A stretch of 64,000 nt of DNA from Roseovarius sp. EL26 (GTDB taxonomy: Bacteria > Pseudomonadota > Alphaproteobacteria > Rhodobacterales > Rhodobacteraceae): the NCBI RefSeq assembly GCF_900327775.1, contig NZ_OUMZ01000005.1, positions 434,001 to 498,000 of the forward strand, written 5' to 3'. Below are positions 27,688 through 36,772 of this stretch, piece by piece. Each line of letters starts with the position of its first letter. Position 1 is the stretch's first letter. The notes beneath the pieces are model-generated. The model saw nothing but the letters and a program-made list of their open reading frames with translations. It ran no database searches and was not told where the DNA came from. The position numbers were made by a program, and so were the translations under genes.

Positions 27688-29745
27688 ATGAATAGTGATG
27701 TGAACCGCCGGGAACTGATCCGGATCGCCCAAGAAATGCATGATGTGACAAACGATGAAACGCGGTTGTTTATTTCTCGAATTCAGCAGGATCTGTCTAA
27801 CCTGAAGCCGGGCGTCGCATTCGTTGGTCAGATCAAGGCAGGCAAGTCACGGCTGATTAACGGTTTCATAGGGCGTGCCGAATTCTTGCCATCGGATGTG
27901 AATCCTTGGACAACGGTCATTACCGATATGCACTTTGGTCATCCCTCGGGGAGGCAAAAAGGGGCCGAGTTCCACTTTTTCGACAACGCACAATGGCAGG
28001 AGTTGATTGCCGAGGGCGAAGAATTGCGCAAAATGTTCTCAGACGAAGAGGACAGCTATAAGCGTGAGATGATCGAAGAGCAGGTTGATGCGATGAAAAA
28101 TCGCGCACGGCTGCGCCTAGGCGAAAGCTACGAAGATCTGCTGGGGCAAAGCCATAATCTTGAGGATTTGTCGACAGATGACTTGATGCGCTACGTCTGC
28201 GCTGGCGACGACCCAGGCGATATGGGTTGCGATACTGATGAACCATTGTCAGATCGCGGAATGTATAGTGATGTCACTCGCAAGGCCGAGGTTTATTTCG
28301 AGCTGGGGCATTTCCCGTTTCCGCTGACCGTTACGGATACGCCGGGCGTCAATGACCCTTTATTGATCCGCGAGGAAATTTCGCGGCAATACCTGAAACA
28401 GGCAGACTTTTTCGTTGTGGTGCTGTCTGCGCATCAAGCGTTGTCACGGGCAGATTTGAAACTGTTTCGCTTGATGCAGGCGCTTGAGTTGGGTCAGTTA
28501 GTGGTCTTCATCAATCGTGTTGATGAGTTAAATAACGGCGCGGAAGATGCGACCAAGGTCAAAACGGATGTTGAACAAGGGCTAAAGAAAGCGCTTGGTG
28601 GCGCGAAAATCGAAGTGCTGACCGGCAGTGCCCAATGGGCGCATTATGCTTTGACTGGCGATGAAAGTGGCGTTGACCACGATCAGGTCTTGTCTTGGTT
28701 ACGCGCCAACCCTGCGCTGATGCAAAAGTACCTTGATGGCGTCAAGGATATGAAGCAGGGCGATGGTCCTGTCAGCCGCGAGGCGATCTTGAGGTTTGCT
28801 GCGATGGTGGCGTCTGGTCTGCCGGAGCTGCGCAGCCATGTCACGGGTGCTCTGACCGAAGGAACATGTGGCGAACAGCTGCAGATGGCGTGGCAGCATC
28901 TGAATAGTTTCGCGCAAGGAGAGCTTGAACGTAGCGAGGCGCGGCTTCGGGCCTTGGGTCATGAGCCGATTGAAGGCGCAGCAGTGAGTGATAGCAACAA
29001 TGAGACATTCAATTCCTTGCGCTCGACGATTGCTGAGACATCAGAAGACATGATCCGGGATATGGACGAGATATTTGCCAACCTTAGAGGCGTAATGGAC
29101 GATACAGTTACCGAACTGGTATCAAGCGTTGTTCGTGGGCCTGACGGCAAATCGCCACTGCTTGCGCATGGTGCGGCAACCGAGCTGGATTTCACTGCGC
29201 TGCGAGAACGCATGCGCGAATTGATACAGGATGCAACGCAGGTTGTGCGCCAGCGGTTGTTGAACGAACTTTACAGCATCGACATGCAAAGCAACGCGGT
29301 GCTGCAGACTCTGCCGGGTTGGCAAGAGAGTGAAAGCGGAAGAATGAATACCAGTGCTGTTCGCTGGTACCGTCCGGATACAGCAGCGCTTGGCCGGGGT
29401 ATCACGGTGGAGTTGCGGATGTCTTGGTTGTCACGGTTGTTTTCAAAAAGCAGCTATGTGACCCGAGCTGAACAGTTGGTTACTGAAGAATTTGAGATGA
29501 TCGGTGATGACCTAGTCGATACTGCCCGCACAGATATCATTGAGCGTATGGAAACAGTGCTGAGTCATCATCAGGCGCTTTTGGCAGGTCATTTTAGCAA
29601 CGAGACGGGCTCTGAGGATGATGGAGCAGAGGCAAAGGTGAATCCACAAGTTGCGTTCGATCAGCTGCGGCGAATCGCGGATGAATTGAATGTTGTTTTT
29701 GGTGCCAAAGACACAGATGACAGGCAAGCGGAGGCTGCGGAGTGA
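27688..29745 (+). CDS. Dynamin family GTPase, large type, copy 2 (A2)
   Basis: A 685-residue paralogue of A1. G1 is GQIKAGKSR (47-55), switch region SDVNPWTTVIT, G3 DTPGVND (217-223), G4 NRVD (276-279). The same segment order recurs: a charged insert with MKNRARLRLGESYEDLLGQSH matching A1, and near residues 569-588 GRGITVELRMSWLSRLFSK, matching the amphipathic GRTIALDLQSTWWKRWWQRR of A1. It has no hydrophobic helix long enough for a transmembrane segment, so membrane contact would be peripheral. It overlaps B2 by 4 nt (GTGA), repeating the A1-B1 arrangement. Confidence 0.88.
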   Translation: MNSDVNRRELIRIAQEMHDVTNDETRLFISRIQQDLSNLKPGVAFVGQIKAGKSRLINGFIGRAEFLPSDVNPWTTVITDMHFGHPSGRQKGAEFHFFDNAQWQELIAEGEELRKMFSDEEDSYKREMIEEQVDAMKNRARLRLGESYEDLLGQSHNLEDLSTDDLMRYVCAGDDPGDMGCDTDEPLSDRGMYSDVTRKAEVYFELGHFPFPLTVTDTPGVNDPLLIREEISRQYLKQADFFVVVLSAHQALSRADLKLFRLMQALELGQLVVFINRVDELNNGAEDATKVKTDVEQGLKKALGGAKIEVLTGSAQWAHYALTGDESGVDHDQVLSWLRANPALMQKYLDGVKDMKQGDGPVSREAILRFAAMVASGLPELRSHVTGALTEGTCGEQLQMAWQHLNSFAQGELERSEARLRALGHEPIEGAAVSDSNNETFNSLRSTIAETSEDMIRDMDEIFANLRGVMDDTVTELVSSVVRGPDGKSPLLAHGAATELDFTALRERMRELIQDATQVVRQRLLNELYSIDMQSNAVLQTLPGWQESESGRMNTSAVRWYRPDTAALGRGITVELRMSWLSRLFSKSSYVTRAEQLVTEEFEMIGDDLVDTARTDIIERMETVLSHHQALLAGHFSNETGSEDDGAEAKVNPQVAFDQLRRIADELNVVFGAKDTDDRQAEAAE

Positions 29746-31043
29746 TCGATTTTTCCGATACAGAACAGGAAGTACGGCAGCTGGACCGCTTCCTTTCAAG
29801 TACAGAGAATATGCCCTCATCCCCAGAGCTGGAAGAGCTCAGGGCACGGGCGCTAGGGCACGCGGAACGGTTGTCTAATGCGATTGCGATTGGCTTCGCT
29901 GGGGAATTCGGGGCTGGGAAATCCAGCCTCGCCAATATGCTTGCAGGGGCGGATGTGTTGCCCACGGGGCCGCAGCATTTGGAATTGCCATTGGTAATCG
30001 TGACCTATGCCGACGAGCCACAGACAACTGTTGGCTGGTGGCAGAAGCCGGCGAAAACATATGCCGGAATCGCATTGGAAAAAGCTGCCGCTGACAAGCC
30101 AGACTTCATTTCAGTGGGGTTGAACTCCCCGGCGCTGCGCGAGGTATCCCTATTTGATTTGCCAGGCACTGGCGCGCTTGAGGAAAGCTATGATCAGGTG
30201 TTAGGGTTGCTGAAATTTGTAGATTGCGTCATTTGGTGCACCAATGGGGCCAATGCCTGGCGAGAAAGCGAACGTCGCCTTTGGTCTCAAGTGCCTGCCA
30301 AGTTGCGCGAAAATAGCATGCTGGCGGTTACGCACGCCGATTTGCCGCCAGTGCGCGATGCACTGGACCGTGTCATTGCCCGGTTGGAAAAAGAAAAAGA
30401 TGGGCTGTTCCAGTCAATCGTACCGATTGGAACTCCCGAGGCCGTCAAGGCGATGGCCGGTGAGCCGGAGCCAGACTTGAAGCTATGGCAGGATTGCGGT
30501 GGTCAACATCTTGCTGAAGAAGTGCTGAAGATTGCCTCTGTACGTCGCCGAAAGGATATTGCGGATGCGCAGGCGGATTTGCAGAACTTATTTTTACCCG
30601 TACTTTCAGAGTTTGATCGGGCATCGGGTGAAGCTGCGAGCCCGAGCGCTGTCCGGCAATCTGGACAGGCGACAAAAGAAAAGCCTCAACATGCTCCGTC
30701 CGACATAAGTAACCCCATATTGGAAGAATGGCTGGCAGCCATCGCGGAGATCTATGAAGAATTGCGTGAGACGACAGATATGACGCCTGCAATCTTCTTG
30801 CAGAACTGTCAGGAAGTCGTGGAGGAGTTCGCCGAACGCCTTGAGACTGAAGGTGGTCTGGTTCACTCTTCTGTATGGGTTCCCGCAGAGTTTGAAAAAG
30901 CCGCAGATCTGTTGTTGTTGCTGCAATATGAGAGCGGCAGTGACGTATTGAGGGACGCCGTTAGCATTTTGTCACAACTTGGCGACAATTTAGCATGGGC
31001 TGGCAGCACTTCGACAGATTCTCTGGCCCTCACCGGGACTTGA
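29742..31043 (+). CDS. Dynamin-type GTPase, small type copy 2 (B2)
   Basis: A 433-residue GTPase with a GTG start overlapping the A2 stop. G1 is GEFGAGKSS (54-62), followed by LANMLAGADVLPTGPQHLELPLV as in B1, G3 is a degenerate DLPGTGA (139-145) where Thr replaces the usual pattern DTPG, and G4 THAD (197-200). The C-terminal half has an acidic, Ala/Ser-rich linker and a helical end (ADLLLLLQYESGSDVLRDAVSIL). The short acidic linker takes the place of the long tail of B1. The altered G3 suggests slow or absent hydrolysis; this is inference from motif loss, not tested. Confidence 0.8.
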   Translation: MIDFSDTEQEVRQLDRFLSSTENMPSSPELEELRARALGHAERLSNAIAIGFAGEFGAGKSSLANMLAGADVLPTGPQHLELPLVIVTYADEPQTTVGWWQKPAKTYAGIALEKAAADKPDFISVGLNSPALREVSLFDLPGTGALEESYDQVLGLLKFVDCVIWCTNGANAWRESERRLWSQVPAKLRENSMLAVTHADLPPVRDALDRVIARLEKEKDGLFQSIVPIGTPEAVKAMAGEPEPDLKLWQDCGGQHLAEEVLKIASVRRRKDIADAQADLQNLFLPVLSEFDRASGEAASPSAVRQSGQATKEKPQHAPSDISNPILEEWLAAIAEIYEELRETTDMTPAIFLQNCQEVVEEFAERLETEGGLVHSSVWVPAEFEKAADLLLLLQYESGSDVLRDAVSILSQLGDNLAWAGSTSTDSLALTGT

Positions 31044-31089
31044 TTGTTTCTGTCTTGGAAAGAATGATTCTGGCGAAATTGAACTGTGG

Positions 31090-31113
31090 AATCAGGCCAA
31101 GGGCCTGATTTTA
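31090..31113 (+). terminator. Rho-independent terminator after the dynamin operon
   Basis: A perfect 9-bp stem (AATCAGGCC at 31090-31098 and GGCCTGATT at 31102-31110) with a three-base loop and a following TTAT tract, 47 bp after the B2 stop. It separates the GTPase operon from the kinase operon. Confidence 0.8.
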
Positions 31114-31378
31114 TCATGTCAGTCTTATGGCGATGACCGCGAGGCGGCGATTTTAATTTATTTTTATTTATTTTAAATCAATGTTTTGAGTGCAGAATTG
31201 AAGCGTTTTTCTGATGATGACGTGAACCATACCGAAGTCATCCGGGGGCCAAAGTTTAGTCTTATTTTTTCAGTCTAACCAATGACTGGGTACTCTGCGG
31301 TTGTATGTATTTTTAAAGAGTTTCACAGCCAACACTCTGGCTGATGTCCCGCAGGTTTAGCAAGCATGGTGGGAAGAA
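31114..31378. promoter_or_regulatory. Non-coding gap with AT-rich block, probable promoter region of the kinase operon
   Basis: No gene in 265 bp. A strongly AT-rich stretch at 31151-31187, made almost only of T and A, stands out against the neighbourhood and could be an upstream activating or silencing element. GGGAAG lies just before the kinase start. A promoter must lie here if the terminator at 31090-31113 works, but I cannot assign its boxes. Confidence 0.5.
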
Positions 31379-33610
31379 ATGAGTCAGAATCGGGCTGTCG
31401 AAGACACACAAGATGAAAATCAGATTGAAGGGCTGCGGCCTGGGGCAAAGTTGCTTCGAGGGCAGTATGAAATCCTGAGTTTCCTTAGCAATGGTGGTTT
31501 CGGAATCACTTATCTTGCGCGCGATAGCCTGGATCGCGATGTGGTTATCAAGGAATGCTATCCAGGCGCACTGTGTCGACGTAATGGTGACCTGGTCGAG
31601 GCTGTGGATCCTGCATATGATAAAGATCTGCGCTCAATCATTGATCTGTTTATTCAGGAAGCCCGCAACCACGCACGGCTAGTTCACCCTAATATCGTCG
31701 ACGTGCATCAAGTTTTTGAAGATAACCAGACTGCTTATATCGCGATGGACCTAATTCGCGGTTGTGACCTTCTGGATTTTGTTCAGGATAGCAAGAATGA
31801 GAGTTCTCCTGACTTCATCGTGCAAGTTACTGAAAAAATGCTGTCAGCTGTTTCATTCATTCACGATAGTGGAATGTTGCATCGGGATATTTCACCCGAC
31901 AACATCTTGATAGATGAAAACAAGCAACCAGTTCTGATCGACTTTGGCGCGGCCCGTGAACAAGCTGCAAATAAATCAGCCGCTTTGCTGACATTGCGGG
32001 TTATCAAAGATGGTTATTCCCCACACGAGTTCTATGTTCGCGGTGCAGAACAAGGCCCAAGCAGTGATCTCTATGTTTTGGCAGCGACGCTGTATCACAC
32101 CATTAGCGGCGAACGCCCTATCGATGGACAGACCCGTCTTGATGCCTTCAACAACAGTGAGCCCGATCCATATGTTGCTGTAAGTGGACGTATTGATGGC
32201 TATCCTGATGGCTTCCTCGAGGCGATCGACAAAGCGATGGAAGTCCATGTGCCAGACCGTCTGCAAACGGCGCTAGACTGGCTGCGCATGTTCCGTGGCA
32301 AAGGCGTTGTCTTCGACAATTTTAGCTATCGCCCGGTTTCCGTGATCGTAGCAGTAGATCGCGAAGAGGAAGAAGAACTGAGCGAAGCCGAGCAAAAGCG
32401 TATTCAGGCAGAAACTGAGAATGCTGAGGCAGTTGTAAATGCACTGCTGAGTGGAAGTTCGGAGTTGGAGATCGAGGCCGAGCACGGAAAATCTGCTGCA
32501 CGGGATAAATCCGCGAGCACGATCGATACAGTTGTACACAGCGATGCTAGTGGAAATGGTAAAGTGATCGCAGGGGTTGCGGCGGCGGTGGTCGCTCTGG
32601 CTGCAGGCGGATATTTTGCTTTCTCAGGTGGTGGTGATGACGCGTCGGTAACAACTGACGTTGCTGTTGCGCCAGCGACAGTAATCGAAGTCACACCAGA
32701 AGAGGTTGTCACGACAGCAGAAACAGAAACTACACCGGATGATGCTGCATCCGTAACTGATGAAGAGGCGGTCGTAGTAGAAACTGAAGTTGCCGCAGTT
32801 GAAGAGGTTGTCGTAGCTGAAGAGCCAGTTGTCTCTGAGGTAATCGTGGACGAACCAGCGGCTGTAGAAACAACGGAGGCTGCGCCAGTTGAAGACGCCA
32901 CAATTTCGGAAGAGATCAATACGGACGCCGCCTCAGGTGCAGAACCTGCGGTAGAAGAAACCGTCAGTGTAGAAGCAGCAGTCGCGATAGCTGAGCCTGT
33001 TGAACTTCTTGAAGAGCAGGTTGCTTTCTCACATTGGGATGTAGACATTCCGTTCCAGTCGCGATTCCGCAAAGTGTCGAATGCAAACGCGATCGCGATT
33101 ACAGGCGTTACCTCAGGGGAGGATTTGTCTGTCGTAGGTGAATGGGTAAAGCGTGGCGCAGTTATCTACACATTGAACGGTGAACCTATTCGTAGAAATA
33201 TTCCCTTGGAATCACTGGTTCTTCGCAACCATACAGTTGATTCAGATGGCTATATTCGGGTTGTGGTGCGCTATCGTCCTATGGGTGAGAAGCGCGTTTC
33301 GAACGGGTTGCTGGCCATGCCCGCCGTTCAGGTTTCCGGACTTGAGAACGGTGTCACATTGGCGGTGCGGAGCGATAGCGAAAAAGGCTGGAGAACTGAA
33401 GTTCGCAAGCTGTCGGCAGATCATGACACGTCGCTACGTGTCGGTGACATTCTTGTCCAAGAAACCGTGACGGGTACAGATTTTGATGCGCAGGACAGTT
33501 TGGAAAAAGCTCTTGACCGACTGATGTCACAGGGCCGCTCTGAGATGGAGCTTGTGATCACTCGCAACGGTATTCAGCAGAATGCCAGCATGCCACTGGT
33601 GACGAAATGA
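31379..33610 (+). CDS. Transmembrane Ser/Thr protein kinase with PDZ-like C-terminal repeats
   Basis: A 743-residue Hanks-type kinase. Gly loop SNGGFGITYLA (39-42 core), catalytic Lys in VVIKE (K58), HRDISPDN (H168-R-D170), DFGAARE (D188), and a PEFY-like activation region (GYSPHEFYVRG). This GITY-type subgroup is common in bacterial signalling loci next to FHA and PP2C genes. A membrane helix at about 396-416 (KVIAGVAAAVVALAAGGYFAF), then a periplasmic Glu/Val/Thr-rich linker (about 420-545) and two PDZ-like repeats (about 555-640 and 640-743; LRVGDILVQE, MELVITRNG). The kinase domain is cytosolic, so the PDZ part would be the periplasmic sensor. First gene of the second operon. Confidence 0.88.
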   Translation: MSQNRAVEDTQDENQIEGLRPGAKLLRGQYEILSFLSNGGFGITYLARDSLDRDVVIKECYPGALCRRNGDLVEAVDPAYDKDLRSIIDLFIQEARNHARLVHPNIVDVHQVFEDNQTAYIAMDLIRGCDLLDFVQDSKNESSPDFIVQVTEKMLSAVSFIHDSGMLHRDISPDNILIDENKQPVLIDFGAAREQAANKSAALLTLRVIKDGYSPHEFYVRGAEQGPSSDLYVLAATLYHTISGERPIDGQTRLDAFNNSEPDPYVAVSGRIDGYPDGFLEAIDKAMEVHVPDRLQTALDWLRMFRGKGVVFDNFSYRPVSVIVAVDREEEEELSEAEQKRIQAETENAEAVVNALLSGSSELEIEAEHGKSAARDKSASTIDTVVHSDASGNGKVIAGVAAAVVALAAGGYFAFSGGGDDASVTTDVAVAPATVIEVTPEEVVTTAETETTPDDAASVTDEEAVVVETEVAAVEEVVVAEEPVVSEVIVDEPAAVETTEAAPVEDATISEEINTDAASGAEPAVEETVSVEAAVAIAEPVELLEEQVAFSHWDVDIPFQSRFRKVSNANAIAITGVTSGEDLSVVGEWVKRGAVIYTLNGEPIRRNIPLESLVLRNHTVDSDGYIRVVVRYRPMGEKRVSNGLLAMPAVQVSGLENGVTLAVRSDSEKGWRTEVRKLSADHDTSLRVGDILVQETVTGTDFDAQDSLEKALDRLMSQGRSEMELVITRNGIQQNASMPLVTK

Positions 33611-33707
33611 TGGTGCTTATATCAGGCCAGGTCACCGCAATGTTAACTCCCAATTCCGTTTGGAACGCAGGTTCCGTTTTCCGAGAAGAAGAAAAGGTTC
33701 AGTAGAT

Positions 33708-34652
33708 ATGTTCAAATATAAAAGCCCCCTCAGCCGACTTCTCGAAGGCTCAGCAAAATCGAATGATGACGCAAAAAGTGAAGCGGAATCCACCAATGTT
33801 GAAAAACTTGAGCCAATCGCAGACCTGAATGTTTTGCGCCAAGTTCTGGCTGAAGAGAAAAGCAAAACTGGGTCCTTTGAGGAAACAGAGGAGCTGCTTC
33901 CTGAAGTCAAAATGCCCGATTTTCCTGATCATAATACCGAGCAGGACGATGCCAAGACCATGGCGGCGATGGAAAACATGCCTGATGTTCTGGTGATCAA
34001 CGAAACCTTGAATGTTGAAGAGGCATCCAAGGCCGAAGCTAAATCAGAGGAACCTACGCCTCAACCAGAGTCTGCAAAGATCGAAGACGTTGCATCGATT
34101 TCTGCAGCACCAACCCCAGCGGTTGAAGAGATAACCCCTGCAGATGAAGCGGTTCCCGCTGCTGTAGCGGAAAACACAGCAACAGCTCCGGCTGACAATC
34201 GTCGTGACAGGGTGAAAACTACCTTCTTGGGTTTTGAACGCCCAGACACGCATGTTCAGGATTTGATGGAGCAGGTCCCGGCAGAAAAAGCGGCTAAGGC
34301 AGAAGTGAGCTTCCCTGTGGGGTGGTTGGTTGTTACGTCTGGCCCCGGCCGCGGTGCAAGCTTGAACCTGACTGCCGGCCTGATGCAGATCGGTCGCAAT
34401 GACGATCAGGCTATCCAGCTCGATTTCGGCGATTCTGGTATCTCACGTAGCAGTCATGCGGTGATTGCCTACGATCCTGAAGATCGCAAATGTTATCTTG
34501 GACATGGCGGTAAGGCCAATCTCGTACGCTTGAACGGCAGCCCCGTCCTAGCCACGGTGCCGCTGTCTAATGGTGATTCAATCCGGATCAGTGAAACTAC
34601 CATGCGTTTTGTTGCTTGCTGTGATGAAACCTTTGATTGGACGGATTCATAA
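33708..34652 (+). CDS. FHA domain protein with acidic N-terminal extension
   Basis: A 314-residue cytosolic protein; ATG 33708 is preferred, the longer frame from 33660 being basic and unlike the rest. Residues 1-175 are Glu/Ala/Pro-rich and probably disordered. A short motif VKTTFLGFERPD follows (about 180-190), then an FHA domain (about 205-305) with IGRNDDQ (Gly-Arg), SGISRSSHAVI (Ser, His) and LNGSPV. FHA domains bind phosphothreonine, and the kinase just upstream and phosphatase just downstream are the obvious writer and eraser. The TTFLGFE Thr pair could itself be a phosphosite. Confidence 0.86.
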   Translation: MFKYKSPLSRLLEGSAKSNDDAKSEAESTNVEKLEPIADLNVLRQVLAEEKSKTGSFEETEELLPEVKMPDFPDHNTEQDDAKTMAAMENMPDVLVINETLNVEEASKAEAKSEEPTPQPESAKIEDVASISAAPTPAVEEITPADEAVPAAVAENTATAPADNRRDRVKTTFLGFERPDTHVQDLMEQVPAEKAAKAEVSFPVGWLVVTSGPGRGASLNLTAGLMQIGRNDDQAIQLDFGDSGISRSSHAVIAYDPEDRKCYLGHGGKANLVRLNGSPVLATVPLSNGDSIRISETTMRFVACCDETFDWTDS

Positions 34653-34655
34653 AGA

Positions 34656-35441
34656 ATGCTCGCAGCCCCAACATATGACATCGCAGTCATTGCGGATCAG
34701 GGTCGTCGCGAGACGCAGGAAGATGCAATCGCGACGCGAACTTTTGATACGGCCGAAGCCGCCTATGTAGTCGTTGCCGATGGCATGGGGGGACACGAAG
34801 CAGGTGAAGTCGCATCTGATCTGGTAACCAAAGCTTGGCGATCTGTACTTGACGTGCAGCTTGAAGACAGTGACGTGATCGAGGGCAACCTGATGGATGC
34901 TTTGCCAATTGCAGCGATGCAGGCGAATGCAGATGTCTCAGGTTATACAGAAAACAGCGAGGGTGCCCTGAAAATGGGCTCCACCATGCTGGGGACGCTT
35001 TTACTGAAGAATCGCCTGTTCTGGATCTCGATCGGGGATTCACCACTGTACCTGTTCCGTGATGGGTATTTGGTTCAGATTAATGAGGACCATTCGATGG
35101 CCCCAATGATTGATGCACAGGTCCAGCAAGGATTGCTGAGTGCTGAAGAGGCCAAGGTTCACCCGGATCGCAACCAGCTGACCTCAGTTATCATGGGTGC
35201 TCCAATCCCTAAGGTTGATTGTCCCAGTGTGCCACTGGAACTAACCCCGAGTGATGTGCTGATCGCGGCCAGCGATGGGCTTCAATATCTCGAGGATGCA
35301 CAAATCCTCGAGGTTCTGAATGCCTGTGCCGGGCTCAGCGCTCAAGAAATTTCTGATTCTCTTCTGACGGCTGTTCATAGCAAAGAAGATCCTGATCAGG
35401 ATAATATTTCGATTGCCGTGGTAAAGTTGTTATCTGTTTGA
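34656..35441 (+). CDS. PP2C-type Ser/Thr protein phosphatase
   Basis: A 261-residue PPM phosphatase that removes phosphate from Ser/Thr, using two metal ions. Metal-binding motifs: QGRRETQEDA (Asp/Glu region), VADGMGGHEAG (D42), ISIGDSPLYLF (D128), AASDGLQ and the final DPDQDNISI. Typical for the bacterial Stp/PrpC group. It starts 3 bp after the FHA stop and probably reverses the upstream kinase. No membrane segment. Confidence 0.93.
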   Translation: MLAAPTYDIAVIADQGRRETQEDAIATRTFDTAEAAYVVVADGMGGHEAGEVASDLVTKAWRSVLDVQLEDSDVIEGNLMDALPIAAMQANADVSGYTENSEGALKMGSTMLGTLLLKNRLFWISIGDSPLYLFRDGYLVQINEDHSMAPMIDAQVQQGLLSAEEAKVHPDRNQLTSVIMGAPIPKVDCPSVPLELTPSDVLIAASDGLQYLEDAQILEVLNACAGLSAQEISDSLLTAVHSKEDPDQDNISIAVVKLLSV

Positions 35442-35470
35442 AAATAAACGAAAAAGAGAATGCGAGGACT

Positions 35471-36730
35471 ATGAAGAAGTATATAATAGCATCCAGCCTT
35501 GCCATTGCAGGCGCATCTGGCTCAGCTTTCGCACAGGAAGCCTGTTCCACATATGCCATTCAGCGTGGTGACAGCTTACGTGAACTGGCGATGACAGTTT
35601 ATGGAACTGCCGATTATCGAGCGATCTATGATGCAAACCGGGATGTCATTGGCAAAAACCCAAACATCATTCGCGTTGGTGAAAAGTTGAAGCTGCCTTG
35701 TGTGGAAACAGCAAGTTCGAGCGCCGAGGATAAGACCGAAGCCGAGAAGTTGGCCGCAGAAATGGCGTCTGATCTGGTGCGTGCTGCTGAGGATCGTGCG
35801 GCGAAAGCGATAGCTGAAGCCGAAGCTCGCGTTGCCGTCGCAGAAGCCGAAGCTCGCGGCGCCACTGCCGAAGAGTTGGCCGAAATTCGGGTGAATGCAA
35901 AATCCGAGATCGAAACAGCGCGTGCCGAAGGGGCTGCATTGATCCGCGGTGCTGGCACCGATGAGCGCCCAGAAATCCGGGACCGTCAGGCCCTGCTCAT
36001 CACTGGCGGTAACTATGCACCGTTTACTGATGAAGATCTGCCAGACCGCGGGCTGTATACGCGACTGATTGAGACGGCGCTATTACGTGCTGCGCCAGAG
36101 CAATCTTATAAGATCCAGTTCGTTAACGACTGGAACTCTCACTTAGATCTGCTGATGCCAACTCTGGCATTCGATGCAACCTTTCCATGGTCGCGGCCAA
36201 ATTGCGAAGAATTAGCTGCGCTCTCCGAAAGTGATCGAGACCGGTGCGAAGCTTACAACTTCTCTAATCCATTCTACGAAGTTGTAGACACGTTCTTTGC
36301 ACGTGACGGTTCCGGCTATGAGGAAGCACAAAGCTATGTTGAATTTGCAGGCACAACAATCTGTCGCCCGGAAGGCTGGTCTCTCAGCCATATGGATGCT
36401 GTCGGACTGTACGAGCCAGCAATTACACTGATGCGTCCGGATACCCCGGATGAGTGTTTCGATGCCGTGATGGCAGGCACAGCCGATGTAGTTGCAATCG
36501 AAGCGCATCTCGCAGTGGAGGCAATTGCCCGTCTTGGGTACGATTTCGAACTGATTGAAAACCCCAACCTTGCAGCGATCAAGTCGCTCAATGTTATGAC
36601 GCATGTCGACAACCCTGATGGTGAAGCGCTGCTGGAAACATTGAACGAAGGCTTGGAAATCATGCAGCAATCTGGCGAATGGCGCGAAATCATCTCGACC
36701 GCACTGCGTTATCAAATGGAAAATGGTTAA
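35471..36730 (+). CDS. Secreted LysM plus solute-binding-protein fusion, with coiled coil (copy 1)
   Basis: A 419-residue exported protein. ATG 35471 follows GAGGACT and opens a signal peptide (MKKYIIASSLAIAGASGSAFA). Domains: LysM (about 28-77: YAIQRGDSLRELAMTVYG, IRVGEKLKLPC), an Ala/Glu coiled coil (about 85-150), then a family-3 type solute-binding fold (about 165-415: LLITGGNYAPFTDEDLPDRG, VNDWNSHLDLL, CFDAVMAGTADVVAIEA). Cys25 and Cys77 bracket the LysM domain, as in the second copy, and may form a disulfide. No ABC permease genes accompany it, so it is more likely a wall-anchored sensor than a transport component. Function inferred only. Confidence 0.82.
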   Translation: MKKYIIASSLAIAGASGSAFAQEACSTYAIQRGDSLRELAMTVYGTADYRAIYDANRDVIGKNPNIIRVGEKLKLPCVETASSSAEDKTEAEKLAAEMASDLVRAAEDRAAKAIAEAEARVAVAEAEARGATAEELAEIRVNAKSEIETARAEGAALIRGAGTDERPEIRDRQALLITGGNYAPFTDEDLPDRGLYTRLIETALLRAAPEQSYKIQFVNDWNSHLDLLMPTLAFDATFPWSRPNCEELAALSESDRDRCEAYNFSNPFYEVVDTFFARDGSGYEEAQSYVEFAGTTICRPEGWSLSHMDAVGLYEPAITLMRPDTPDECFDAVMAGTADVVAIEAHLAVEAIARLGYDFELIENPNLAAIKSLNVMTHVDNPDGEALLETLNEGLEIMQQSGEWREIISTALRYQMENG

Positions 36731-36772
36731 CGCCCAAAATGGGCATGAATTTGGAATATCTGGAGGACTACT

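Noticed and set aside
22024..31043. An MglA/MglB polarity system
   Set aside because: The GTPases are 433-719 residues with dynamin-type motifs and long stalk-like regions; none is an MglA-sized Ras-like protein.
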